From JBECKQ01 sp040235375 (GTDB taxonomy: Bacteria > Planctomycetota > Phycisphaerae > UBA1845), in NCBI GenBank assembly GCA_040235375.1, contig JBECKQ010000159.1, positions 1 to 35,693 of the forward strand: 35,693 bases of DNA, in the 5' to 3' direction. The notes below the pieces were generated by a model, which had not been told where the DNA came from, ran no database searches, and saw only the letters and a program-made list of their open reading frames with translations. Shown in pieces: positions 25,312 through 33,510 of the stretch; positions within the stretch are counted from its first letter, which is position 1; each line of letters opens with the position of its first letter. The position numbers were made by a program, and so were the translations under genes.

Positions 25312-25893
25312 TCAGGTGACCGTCGTTTCTTTCTCCGTTTCCCCCGCTGCCTCCTTGCGTTCCGCGTCAAAGTGGGCAAAACCGGCGGCGAAGGCCCTCA
25401 GGTTGAGCTCCTCGGTCCCGCCGGGAACAGACCGCTTGACTGCTTCGGCAAACTGCTCCTCAGTGGCAAGCCGCGTGACCGCCGCAAAGAATCCCAGCAT
25501 CACAATGTTCTGCACGATCGTGCGCCCCAGCGACTCGGCGATACGCGTCGAGGGAATGCCGTAGGCCGGCTGACCAGGCTTCGGTTCCGGGTGTATCAGA
25601 TCCTTTTCAAACAGGAGGATCCCATCGTCCTTGAGTTCGTCGTGGTATCGGTCGTAACCCTCCGCGGACATGGCGACGAACACATCGGGGCGGCGAATGT
25701 ACGGATACAAAACGGGCTTGTCCGAGATCGCCAGGGTGGCGCTGCAGGCCGAGCCCCGTGCCTCCGGTCCGAAGCTCTGGATCATCGTGGCGTGCTTACC
25801 CGCGTGAATCGCGCAGGCGCGGCCGATGATGTAACCGCTGAGAACGACGCCCTGCCCGCCAAAGCCCGTAATGCGGATTTCCGTCCTATTCAT
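25312..25893 (-). CDS. korC: 2-oxoacid:ferredoxin oxidoreductase gamma subunit
   Basis: A 193-residue protein with the N-terminal ITGFGGQGVVLSGYIIGRA signature of the gamma domain, then FGPEARGSACSATLAIS and an Rv-type C-terminal region. The gamma subunit is part of the KorABCD complex that oxidises 2-oxoglutarate (or a related 2-oxoacid) with CoA and reduces ferredoxin. The ATG at 25893 is chosen because GGGAGGG lies 8 bases upstream; it overlaps the korB stop by 8 bases. The double hdrA begins 41 bases downstream. Confidence 0.93.
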   Translation of the reverse strand: MNRTEIRITGFGGQGVVLSGYIIGRACAIHAGKHATMIQSFGPEARGSACSATLAISDKPVLYPYIRRPDVFVAMSAEGYDRYHDELKDDGILLFEKDLIHPEPKPGQPAYGIPSTRIAESLGRTIVQNIVMLGFFAAVTRLATEEQFAEAVKRSVPGGTEELNLRAFAAGFAHFDAERKEAAGETEKETTVT

Positions 25894-26806
25894 GGATCCA
25901 CCCTCCCTCTGGAGGCATCGGCACGTACTTGTCCCCGAGCGTCTGCCGGTAGTGTTCGCGCATGAGGTCGAGGAACGTCGGCTTCTGCTCGTCGACGAAC
26001 TTGCCGCAGACGATCGCACCCTGGAAGTCAATGCCCACGTCAGCGGGATTGGCCCCATGATCGATCACCGCGTTGTCGTGGTAGAAGCGCATCAGATCGA
26101 AGCCGGTGCCCAGCCGGTTGAGCCGGGCGTAGAGCGTCGAGCACGGGGCGATGACCTCGATGAAGCGGAAGCCTTTGCGATCGATGGCCTCGCGGAACGA
26201 CCGGGTCAGACGGCGGATATGCAGGCAAGTCCATCTGGCCACATAAGTCGCCCCGCAACTGGCCGCGAGGTGAGGCAGATTGAACGGCGGCTCAAAATTG
26301 CCGTAGGGCATGGTGGAGGATTTGGCCGTCAGCGGAGTGGTCGGCGCGTTCTGCCCGCCGGTCATCCCATAGATGAAGTTGTTCACCAGAACGACCAGCA
26401 GGTCCATACGCCTTCGGGCCGCGTGGACAAAGTGATTTCCTCCGATGCCGACCAGATCGCCGTCGCCCGAGAAGACCGTCACCATCAGTTCCGGCCGGCC
26501 CAGCTTGATTCCGGTCGCGAACGGAATGGCCCGCCCATGCGTGGTGTGGAAGGCGTCCAGCTTCATGTAACCCGCGACGCGCCCGGTGCAGCCAATGCCG
26601 GAGACGATGGCCACCTTGTCGAGATTGGCATCCGCCTCTTCCAGCGCCGTGGCGAAACACTTCACGACCGTGCCGATGCCGCAGGTCGGGCACCAGATAT
26701 GTGGGATACGATCCATTCGCAGGTACGGCGCGATGGGATGCTCTTGCTGCCCCGTGTCGGGTGGGCGCTGAGGCTGGCCGCGATCTGGCTGCGTCGTTCT
26801 ACTCAT
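25886..26806 (-). CDS. korB: 2-oxoacid:ferredoxin oxidoreductase beta subunit (TPP-binding)
   Basis: A 306-residue protein. WCPTCGIG (39-45) and SGIGCTGR near 69-76 are typical of Kor beta, and the thiamine diphosphate motif is GDGDLVGIGGNHF with N142-N143 (114-143). The length fits KorB. It forms the catalytic pair with KorA. The ATG overlaps the korA stop by 4 bases. The exact 2-oxoacid cannot be read from sequence; 2-oxoglutarate is favoured by the KorDABC gene order. Confidence 0.92.
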   Translation of the reverse strand: MSRTTQPDRGQPQRPPDTGQQEHPIAPYLRMDRIPHIWCPTCGIGTVVKCFATALEEADANLDKVAIVSGIGCTGRVAGYMKLDAFHTTHGRAIPFATGIKLGRPELMVTVFSGDGDLVGIGGNHFVHAARRRMDLLVVLVNNFIYGMTGGQNAPTTPLTAKSSTMPYGNFEPPFNLPHLAASCGATYVARWTCLHIRRLTRSFREAIDRKGFRFIEVIAPCSTLYARLNRLGTGFDLMRFYHDNAVIDHGANPADVGIDFQGAIVCGKFVDEQKPTFLDLMREHYRQTLGDKYVPMPPEGGWIHE

Positions 26807-28014
26807 TTCGCTGCTCCCGCAATGGCTTCCACAATCGCCTCCGGTTCGTGCACTCCACCGCCGCCGTGGGGGACGAGAACGCAGGCCGCTCGACCTTCGG
26901 CACAGCGTTGGACCTCGAACACCATCTGTCCGTAGTTGATCTCCGGCACGACGAATGCCTTGACCCGCTGCGCTAATTCCTGGATTCGCTTTTCAGGAAA
27001 CGGCCAGGCGACAATGAGACGCATCATGCCTACCTTCAGCCCCTGCTCGCGGGCGATCTCCATCGCCATCTGGGCGACGCGTGCGGTGATGCCGTAGGTC
27101 ACCAGCACGATCTCGGCATCGTCCATGCCGTGCTCCTCAAAGCGCACGATAGCATCAACGTTCTTGCGGATCTTGTCGAGGAGGCGTCGGACGCACTTCT
27201 CCTGGCATGCCGCGCTCATTTCGGGATAGCCGCGCTCATCGTGAGTCAATCCGGTGGTGTGAAAGCGGTACCCGTCACCAGCCCGGGCGAACTCGGGAAT
27301 GAACTTGCCGTTTACCTCGTATGGCAGGAATTCCGCCGGCGACTTGCCGGTGAGTCTTCGGGGCACGACGTCGATCTGGTCGGCGTCTGGTATCACCACC
27401 TTCTCGGTCATGTGCCCGACGCACTCGTCCAGCATGACCAGCACGGGAACGCGGTACAATTCCGACAGGTTGAACGCATCGATGGTCAGATCGAATGCTT
27501 CCTGCGGCGATTGCGGGCAGACCGCGATGGTCTCGTAGTCCCCGTGCGATCCCCACCGGGCCTGCATCATGTCCGCCTGGCCCACCATCGTCGGCAGTCC
27601 GGTGGATGGCCCTCCGCGCTGCACGTTGACGACCACGCATGGCGTTTCCATCATCGCCGCCAGACCCAGGTTCTCCATCATCAAGCTGAAGCCGGGACCG
27701 CTGGTGACCGTCATTGATTTCGTGCCCGTCCACGACGCTCCCACGACGGCCGCCATGCTGGCTAACTCGTCCTCCATCTGGATGAATGTCCCGCCCATCA
27801 GCGGAAATCGCCGGGCGATTCGCTCGACGACTTCCGTCGAGGGAGTGATGGGATAGCCGGCCACGAAGCGGCAGCCAGCGGCCATCGCCCCTTCGCCGCA
27901 GGCAAAATCTCCGTCAAGATAATGGGCGCCGGTCAGGACGCCCGCCGGATCTGTCTTCAAGGTCCATCCTCCTGTGCTGCCGGGCGCACCGACGTACAGG
28001 TCGTCGGGACGCAA
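26803..28014 (-). CDS. korA: 2-oxoacid:ferredoxin oxidoreductase alpha subunit
   Basis: A 403-residue protein. Family landmarks are GEGAMAAGCRFVAGYPITPS, EDELASMAAVVGASWTGTKS, TSGPGFSLMMENLGLA and NVQRGGPSTGLPT, followed by the C-terminal transketolase-like domain (LVTYGITARVAQMA, WPFPEKRIQEL). The start is TTG at 28014, 15 bases after the korD stop. It lacks the gamma domain that is fused in some KorA proteins, which agrees with a separate korC. Confidence 0.92.
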   Translation of the reverse strand: MRPDDLYVGAPGSTGGWTLKTDPAGVLTGAHYLDGDFACGEGAMAAGCRFVAGYPITPSTEVVERIARRFPLMGGTFIQMEDELASMAAVVGASWTGTKSMTVTSGPGFSLMMENLGLAAMMETPCVVVNVQRGGPSTGLPTMVGQADMMQARWGSHGDYETIAVCPQSPQEAFDLTIDAFNLSELYRVPVLVMLDECVGHMTEKVVIPDADQIDVVPRRLTGKSPAEFLPYEVNGKFIPEFARAGDGYRFHTTGLTHDERGYPEMSAACQEKCVRRLLDKIRKNVDAIVRFEEHGMDDAEIVLVTYGITARVAQMAMEIAREQGLKVGMMRLIVAWPFPEKRIQELAQRVKAFVVPEINYGQMVFEVQRCAEGRAACVLVPHGGGGVHEPEAIVEAIAGAAK

Positions 28015-28028
28015 ACGTTCCGTATTAC

Positions 28029-28316
28029 CTAAGGTGCCGCGCTCGCGATGGCCTCCTGATCAGGAAGCGCCACGCTGTATATGGCGAAGTCAGGGCAGAT
28101 CATCTCGCAGAGATTACAGTTGACGCACGCCCCCTCTTTGACCACTTTGGGCGGGTGGTAACCCTTGCGATTGAAATCCTCCGACAGCGCCAGCACGTCT
28201 TTGGGACAGAACTCCACGCAGAACCCGCACCCTTTGCATCGCTCGGCAATGATGCGCACTTCTCCGCGCGGGACCTTCACCTGCTCGATGTCCAACGGTT
28301 TTCGCCAGTATTTCAT
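28029..28316 (-). CDS. korD: Ferredoxin-type delta subunit of 2-oxoacid oxidoreductase
   Basis: A 95-residue protein with two [4Fe-4S] motifs, CKGCGFCVEFCPKDVL and CVNCNLCEMICPDFAI, the usual KorD layout. The ATG at 28316 (MKYWRKPLD) has GGAG 9 bases upstream; in-frame ATG 28325 and TTG 28373 are alternatives. It is the first enzyme gene after the MarR-like regulator, about 80 bases downstream of it. Confidence 0.92.
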   Translation of the reverse strand: MKYWRKPLDIEQVKVPRGEVRIIAERCKGCGFCVEFCPKDVLALSEDFNRKGYHPPKVVKEGACVNCNLCEMICPDFAIYSVALPDQEAIASAAP

Positions 28317-28395
28317 TCCTCGCATCTCCGTCGCGCATCCGGGCCGCGTCTTTTTGCCCGTGTCATCCTCCAAACAGCCGTTCCCTCGCGCACAA

Positions 28396-29034
28396 TCACG
28401 GACTCACGCTCTGTGCATCGCGGCCCTCGCGGTGCAAGCGCTCGTACGGGCATTGGCCGAGGATGCGCTTCACCGGACAGGCGCCGTCAAAGTCGCCTGT
28501 ACAGCGAAGGCAACATTCACGGTCCAGCGTTTCCTCGCGGAGCAGGAACGTCGAGGCCCGGTCCAGCAACGCACACAGTTGCTCAACTTCCTCCGGCTCG
28601 AATTCGGCCGACAGCAAGGCGACGCGCTTGGCTCTCGCCGCCTCATATGCCTGGACCACACGAAGCCCGTCCGGGCTGATGGACAGAAGCGTCGCCCGTC
28701 GGTCGCCCGCCGATGGCGTTCGCACGATCAAATGGAGTCGCTCCAGCTTGTCGATGTTCTTGGTCGCCGCGGGTGCACTGACGCCAAGCAGGCCGGCCAC
28801 TTCGCTGGCACGATGCTGCCCATCGTGCGCCATGAGCTTGAGGGCGTAGAATTGAGAGCGCGTCAGCGCTGTCGGAAACACCTCACGCAAGATGACTCCG
28901 TGCAGAAAGTCGCTGACCGCGGAGGCGAAGATGTGGCATGACCGGGACAACCGGAGAGCGTGCCGGCCACCTTCAGCACCGGCGGCATCCTCTCGGGGCT
29001 CCGGGCAATCCGATTGGCTCGCTGACAGGGGCAT
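28396..29034 (-). CDS. MarR-family regulator with cysteine-rich C-terminal tail
   Basis: A 212-residue protein. Residues 55-125 are the MarR winged helix: TRSQFYALKLMAHDGQHRAS, EVAGLLGVSAPAATKNIDKL and the wing VRTPSAGDRRATLLSIS with the conserved DRR. After the dimer helix comes an unusual tail with Cys174, 175, 178, 186 and 195 (CCLRCTGDFDGACPVKR, then GQCPY). This is well placed for a zinc or iron-sulfur site and suggests redox or metal sensing. It is first in the Kor-Hdr gene run and probably controls it, with operators in the upstream intergenic region. Confidence 0.9.
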   Translation of the reverse strand: MPLSASQSDCPEPREDAAGAEGGRHALRLSRSCHIFASAVSDFLHGVILREVFPTALTRSQFYALKLMAHDGQHRASEVAGLLGVSAPAATKNIDKLERLHLIVRTPSAGDRRATLLSISPDGLRVVQAYEAARAKRVALLSAEFEPEEVEQLCALLDRASTFLLREETLDRECCLRCTGDFDGACPVKRILGQCPYERLHREGRDAQSVSP

Positions 29035-29441
29035 GGCACTCGCCCCGTCGTGACTCGAAGCCGGCGCGCCTGATATGCCAAGCCGGGTCGACGTGATGTG
29101 TAACGCGCAATTGCTTAACCCGGCGACTTATTAACCCCTCTAATCAAAGAGTCTAACCCCCCATGGTCCGAGTAGCAATCCTAAAAAGGGAAAAACACTT
29201 GCAGGCTCGCCCCGGCGCGGCCCTTTAACGCCAACGATAATTAACCGCGCTAAGCATTGCCGATTTTGCTTGCTTGGGCAGCGTGAATCGACTAACCTGA
29301 AGTTCACTCCCGGTATGGACGTGCATCGAAGCGAGGCCCCACAGGCCGTTTCACCTCGATTGTCCTGTCGATCGCCTGCTGACTGAATGACGACAGCTAC
29401 TCCCGTGGTCTCAGGCTAACCACTCATGGAGGGTCTATCCC
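29035..29441. promoter_or_regulatory. Intergenic region between divergent marR-kor-hdr and GNAT genes, with repeated YTAACC motifs
   Basis: No gene is visible in these 407 bases. The region is more AT-rich than its surroundings. TAAC-type motifs recur on the + strand: TTAACC at 29115, 29131 and 29240, CTAACC at 29153, TTAACG at 29224. A GCAATTGC palindrome lies at 29107-29114. They may be operators of the MarR-like regulator or promoter elements; no convincing -35/-10 pair was found. Confidence 0.35.
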
Positions 29442-30059
29442 ATGCTCTTGGCTACAGACACAAAAACAGTGACATTGAAGGACGGTAGGAGCGTCGCGAT
29501 CCGGGCTACCACGTCCGAAGACTCGAACCTCCTCTGGGAGTTCCTGCTCGGTCTGGACGACCAGGATCGGGTCTTCCTGCGTCACGATGTCCGCGACCCC
29601 AATCTGCTCACGCAGTGGGCCGAGGAAATGCGCAGCGGACGGATGGTCAGCCGCGTGGCGCTCGACGCCGCAGAGATCGTCGGGTTCGGCCGTCTCTACC
29701 GGATGTGCCACACTTGGATGCACCATGTCGGCCATGTCCGCCTCATCACTGCGCCGACGCACCGGCGGGTGGGGCTCGGCGGCTTGCTCACCAGAGAACT
29801 GGTCGATGCCGCGGCCGAAATGGACATCGAGAAACTCCAGGCCCACGTGATGGAGGACGATGTCGGCGCCGTCAAGATGTTCGCGGCACTCGGCTTCAAG
29901 AGCGAGGCCGTCCTTCATGGAATGGTCCGAGACCGGCTCGGCCACAAGCACAATCTGGCCATCATGGTCAGTGACGTCGCCAGCCTCAGCCAGACGATCG
30001 AGGACTGGATTCAGGATTCAATGATCCCTGCCTTCCGCGTCCCCGGCGGCGGGTGCTGA
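29442..30059 (+). CDS. GNAT-family N-acetyltransferase
   Basis: A 205-residue protein with the GNAT fold: an N-terminal acceptor region (VAIRATTSEDSNLLWEFL), the strand EIVGFGRLYRM, the acetyl-CoA loop APTHRRVGLGGLLTRELVDA (a Q/R-x-x-G-x-G/A variant) and the C-terminal HVMEDDVGAVKMFAALGFK. The acceptor cannot be assigned; the layout is close to ribosomal-protein or Pat-like lysine acetyltransferase domains. GGAGGG 8 bases before the ATG fixes the start. It is divergent from the MarR-like gene. The C-terminal 20 residues have no family counterpart that I recognise. Confidence 0.88.
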   Translation: MLLATDTKTVTLKDGRSVAIRATTSEDSNLLWEFLLGLDDQDRVFLRHDVRDPNLLTQWAEEMRSGRMVSRVALDAAEIVGFGRLYRMCHTWMHHVGHVRLITAPTHRRVGLGGLLTRELVDAAAEMDIEKLQAHVMEDDVGAVKMFAALGFKSEAVLHGMVRDRLGHKHNLAIMVSDVASLSQTIEDWIQDSMIPAFRVPGGGC

Positions 30060-30097
30060 CCGGCCAATCACGCCAGCGCACACGCCAGCAGCCGCTG

Positions 30098-30822
30098 TCA
30101 GCCCCGCAGGGCGAGGAATATGCCGGTGGCGACCGCGGAGCCGATGAAGCCCGCCACGTTCGGGCCCATCGCCGGCATCAGTGGGTCGACCCTTGCACCC
30201 GAGTCACGGGCCACTACGTCCTGCACGGCCATCTCTCGCTCGTCTGCGGAGGTCAGCAGTCCGGATGATCGGCGGCCGAATGAAGGGCACGAGCGACATA
30301 TAGCTGTAGGCTGCAACGGCAACTGCCCCGAGCAGATGCGGAGCGAGAATCGCCGTCAGTAAGATGGAGGTCGACCCATCGGCACCGCCGATGATTCTGA
30401 TCGAGGCCGCCTCCGGCATGCTGAAGTTGAATAGGTAGTACGCGCCGAGCGCCGCCACGAAGATGCCCAATCGGGCCGCCTCGCCCAGCAGAAACGTGAC
30501 CGGTCGGGCAAGCAGCGCTCGAAAGTCCGTCAACGCCCGGACCCCCCAGGAAGATCAGTGGCGGAAGAAATTCGGTGTGGATACGTCTGTCATGGATCGT
30601 CTGCATCAGCATCGGCAGCGTGTGCGCGCGGGATCCTGTCAGTTGCTCACTGCTCGCCCGGAGCATGGCGTGCGGCAAGTCGGCCAGGATCGCCCCGATC
30701 CTGATGGGAACGAGCAGCAGCGGTTCGTATTTCTCGTGGATCGCCAGGAAGATGAGCAGCCCGCCGACAGCGAACATCAGCAACACGAATTCAGCGGAGC
30801 ATGGTATTGGAATCTGGAACAC
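30098..30822 (-). pseudogene. Decayed sodium-pump decarboxylase beta subunit (oadB remnant)
   Basis: Three frames must be joined to read an OadB-like protein. The first piece has LLIFLAIHEKYEPLLLVPI, GAILADLP and LPPLIFLG. The second has LARPVTFLLGEAARLGIFVA and SIRIIGGADGSTSIL up to RPPIIR. The third has LLTSADER, then PAMGPNVAGFIGSAVA. The first shift is at a G run of six (30542-30547), where five would restore LGVRALTDF. The second lies near 30265. Roughly 100 or more residues normally found before the MGPNVAG segment are missing, so this is more than a sequencing slip. The intact protein is the membrane subunit of oxaloacetate or glutaconyl-CoA decarboxylases. No alpha or biotin subunit is nearby. 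Confidence 0.85.
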
Positions 30823-31047
30823 AAACCGTCGTCGAGGCGGGAATGAAAACTGCTCGAAGTTCTGGAATCCCGCTCGCAGAGCGGCAACAGCTCCGCCGCC
30901 GCCACAGGCTGCGTGCGATTCCGGAGCCCCTGATGGGGGCCATGTTCATTGAAGAACTGGAGGTCCGCGCACCGAACAGCGTGGTGACAGCCTTGGCGGC
31001 GTCACGGTTGACATGGCAGATGGACTCGGCTGTCCGGGACATTGGGT
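30823..31047. other. Region without a supportable gene
   Basis: Short open frames on both strands show no recognisable motif and overlap each other. The region may hold further debris of the decayed oadB operon. Confidence 0.5.
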
Positions 31048-31075
31048 TTGAGCAAGCGCCGGGGCCAGGTATAAT
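31048..31075 (+). promoter_or_regulatory. Candidate promoter TTGAGC-N16-TATAAT
   Basis: A perfect -10 hexamer (31070-31075) and a four-of-six -35 (31048-31053) are separated by 16 bases. It is followed about 40 bases later by GGAGG (31116-31120) and the lipoprotein reading frame, so promoter, ribosome site and gene are in the right order. Confidence 0.6.
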
Positions 31076-31128
31076 AGACGAGCGCGCGGCCATATATACC
31101 GGTATTCGCTTATCCGGAGGGTGCTGCC

Positions 31129-31248
31129 ATCATATCCGCACATTTCCGTTTTCGACTGTGGTTCGTCGTGGTGTCCTGCCTGTTCGCGCTAAGTCAGGCA
31201 TGCGTACCGTTTGAGGAAGACGACATCGGGCCTGGCAACGGCGATTAG
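31129..31248 (+). pseudogene. Lipoprotein signal fragment ahead of the caspase-like gene, ending in an in-frame TAG
   Basis: In the frame of the downstream gene, bases from 31129 read ATC ATA then a basic stretch and LWFVVVSCLFALSQAC-VPFEED, a textbook lipoprotein signal with lipobox. GGAGG lies 8 bases before the ATC, where an ATG would be expected; the next upstream in-frame stop is 31075. The frame ends at TAG 31246-31248 in the acidic linker, then continues as SGDANDAASTGESASQ without a break into the downstream protein. The natural gene therefore seems to have spanned 31129-33270 and to have lost both its start codon and one sense codon, unless the bases are assembly errors. Confidence 0.6.
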
Positions 31249-31386
31249 TCAGGCGACGCGAATGACGCTGCCTCGACGGGAGAATCCGCCAGCCAGGTTA
31301 TTGTCACTGCACTTGACTCGGGGGCGACCAGCGACGAGGCCCTCGATACGCTCGTCCAGGAACTTTCGTCCGACCCGGATGTCGCC

Positions 31387-33270
31387 GTGGCCTCTGCCGA
31401 TGAAGACGGAACGACCGCCTGGGTGCTCTTTCAGTCCGGCGTCGAGCATGTCTACGAGGTGATCGACGAGGATGAAGAGCGGCAGGCACTAACCGACGCC
31501 TCGCAAGCTGCTGCGCAGATCGCCGGCGCGGTCGGAATGAGAACGAGCCCCGCAAGTAAATTGCGTTCGTCATGGGCGAGAAGTGCCCAGCTCGGTCTTG
31601 GGTCCTCGTATGTGCTGCCGGGCAACAACAAGGCCGTTCTGGCCAACGCGCTTTACCAGACGCAGCCGCTACAGGACGTCCGCCAACCGATCAAGGCAAT
31701 CCTCGAGGCGTGCGGCTACGAGGTGAAAGTCGTTGACGCCGATCTGGACTTCTTCAAGAGCATGTCGCAGTTCGGCGTGATCTTCATCGAGGCACACGGC
31801 AGCCCGCGCAACCCGCTTGAGGAGAGTTGGGATGCGGTGGCGAATACTATCTATAGTCCCAACATCGACGCGAACATCCCGCTTTGCGGAGTGCAGGGTA
31901 ACGAGGCCGTCCTGCAGACCAGCACACTGGCGACGGAAGCCTTACGGGAACAGTACAAAGATGACCTGCGATGCGGCCGGCTCAAGCTGCGGAGCACGAT
32001 CATCCGCCAAAAAGGAAAGGCGGCGGTCGCGGGGCCGTACTTCGCCGTCACGCCCAATTTCATCCGGCAGTACGATAAAGGCACGTTCCCGGCCCAGACG
32101 CTGATGTGCCTCAATTCTTGTCGGGCCTTCTCCGGAATCAGCAGTCCGTGGGCGACGCTGCTCTACGAGAAATCCTTCGGCTCGCTGCTCGTCGGCTGGG
32201 ACCAGCGCGTGCATTACGGCGTGTCGTCGCGCGCCCTGCTGCACCTGTTCCAGTTCATGGCCGGTACGAACGACCAGTTCGCGATCACGGAAACAAATGC
32301 CCAGACCGGCGCCAAAACGATCTATCCGTTGCTGTTCATGATGGACACGCCCGTTCTGCCGCAGACGGTGAACATGGCTATGGACGCACTGGCGGGCCAG
32401 GATTTCGACCGCGATCCCGCGACGGGGGCCCGACTGACTGCCAGCGGTGATTCGCTGTTCGGCCTCGATCAGCTGATCCTTGCCCCTGCTATCGAGACGT
32501 TCCAGACGTTAGGAAACGGACAGGCCACGCTCACCGGGCGTTGCCGGGATAACGCCCTGCTACGCTTCGAGGACGGCACGACCGTCGATATCGGCACAAC
32601 GACCGACGGCACGTACACTTTCTCGCTGCCGGCGAGCCATTCAGGTCCGATGTCGCTCGAGCAGGAGGGTCGCAACTGCCCGCCGCGCGACCTGCTGCGG
32701 TGGAACGGACTTGTGGTGACCGTACGACCGGCATCGACAAGCTCGCCGCTCGGTACGTGCGATTTCACGGTGACCTACCGACTGAGTGCCCGAGCAATCG
32801 CCGCGGGCAGCCGGACCGGTCGGCTCGTGTGGAGTGATCCGGACAATGAATTCACCGCGGCGTGGGACCCGGACGCCTCATCGGTAACCTGGTCCATCAG
32901 TGGTAATGCCACAGTACCAGACGATCTGTTCGGCCCCTCATCGTGCACTTGGTCGGGCGGCAGCTCTGGTGATTTCAACTCCGTGACGCTCGAAGCCGGC
33001 GTCACTGGCGGCTTGGACTCGCTTGACGGGCGGACCGCCTGGCTGGAAATCTATCCGCCGTTCGACCTTTTGTACACGCAGACCTGCGGCGGCCTGTCGC
33101 CGCCAACGTACGCCTGCGGTATCAGTGGCTCGGTCTTCGTCCAGGTCCAGCTCGGATCACGATGGTCGATCCTGGACGGTTCGGAGACGGATCTGACCGG
33201 GTTGTACATAACGCAGTGGCAGGCCACGCCGCCCACGCCATTCTTCGAGAGCGAACGGTTGCCGCGATGA
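31387..33270 (+). CDS. Caspase-like (C25/CHAT-type) protein, formerly a lipoprotein
   Basis: A 627-residue frame starting at the first start codon (GTG) after the amber codon. An N-terminal alpha/beta domain holds FGVIFIEAHGSPRNP (candidate catalytic His) and TLMCLNSCRAFSG (candidate catalytic Cys), in the order and spacing of caspase-fold peptidases of the C25/CHAT type. FGSLLVGWDQRVHYGVSS follows as the usual strand-helix. The C-terminal half is beta-rich (DGTTVDIGTTTDGTYTFSLP, TCDFTVTYRL) and probably a carbohydrate-binding-like or adhesion module. The family call is from motifs only. The 5' end appears damaged (see the upstream fragment), so export and function are uncertain. Confidence 0.65.
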   Translation: MASADEDGTTAWVLFQSGVEHVYEVIDEDEERQALTDASQAAAQIAGAVGMRTSPASKLRSSWARSAQLGLGSSYVLPGNNKAVLANALYQTQPLQDVRQPIKAILEACGYEVKVVDADLDFFKSMSQFGVIFIEAHGSPRNPLEESWDAVANTIYSPNIDANIPLCGVQGNEAVLQTSTLATEALREQYKDDLRCGRLKLRSTIIRQKGKAAVAGPYFAVTPNFIRQYDKGTFPAQTLMCLNSCRAFSGISSPWATLLYEKSFGSLLVGWDQRVHYGVSSRALLHLFQFMAGTNDQFAITETNAQTGAKTIYPLLFMMDTPVLPQTVNMAMDALAGQDFDRDPATGARLTASGDSLFGLDQLILAPAIETFQTLGNGQATLTGRCRDNALLRFEDGTTVDIGTTTDGTYTFSLPASHSGPMSLEQEGRNCPPRDLLRWNGLVVTVRPASTSSPLGTCDFTVTYRLSARAIAAGSRTGRLVWSDPDNEFTAAWDPDASSVTWSISGNATVPDDLFGPSSCTWSGGSSGDFNSVTLEAGVTGGLDSLDGRTAWLEIYPPFDLLYTQTCGGLSPPTYACGISGSVFVQVQLGSRWSILDGSETDLTGLYITQWQATPPTPFFESERLPR

Positions 33271-33472
33271 GGTTCCAGGCACCGCAAGCTCTGCTGCGCG
33301 AAGCCGCTTAGGTTCACGAGCGCTGTTGCAGAATGTCGAGGTCTCGCGGAGTGCTCCACGTAAAGGTGATCTTGAAAGATTCCTGACGGCGCGCGAGCAT
33401 ACAAGGAACTGGGCAAACTCATTCGCGACAGAAAAGTCAGGCGGCAGAATCTCAAGGGTCCGCGAGGAAGCC

Positions 33473-33487
33473 GGTGCAGTGTGCACC
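33473..33487. repeat. Perfect inverted repeat GGTGCA-GTG-TGCACC before efp
   Basis: Six-base arms with a 3-base centre lie 23 bases before the efp ATG, in a 240-base gap with no gene that I can support. It may be an operator or a leader hairpin. Confidence 0.35.
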
Positions 33488-33510
33488 AGCCGGGCACGGG
33501 AGCAACCATC

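Noticed and set aside
23396..25564. 722-residue open frame on the + strand
   Set aside because: It is antisense to the double hdrA and korC, with no recognisable domain.
30801..31214. 137-residue + strand frame
   Set aside because: No motif, no ribosome site, and it runs across the candidate promoter and the lipoprotein leader in another frame.
31246..31248. Amber codon read as pyrrolysine
   Set aside because: It falls in a low-complexity lipoprotein linker, the start codon is also damaged, and no pyl genes or methylamine enzymes are present.
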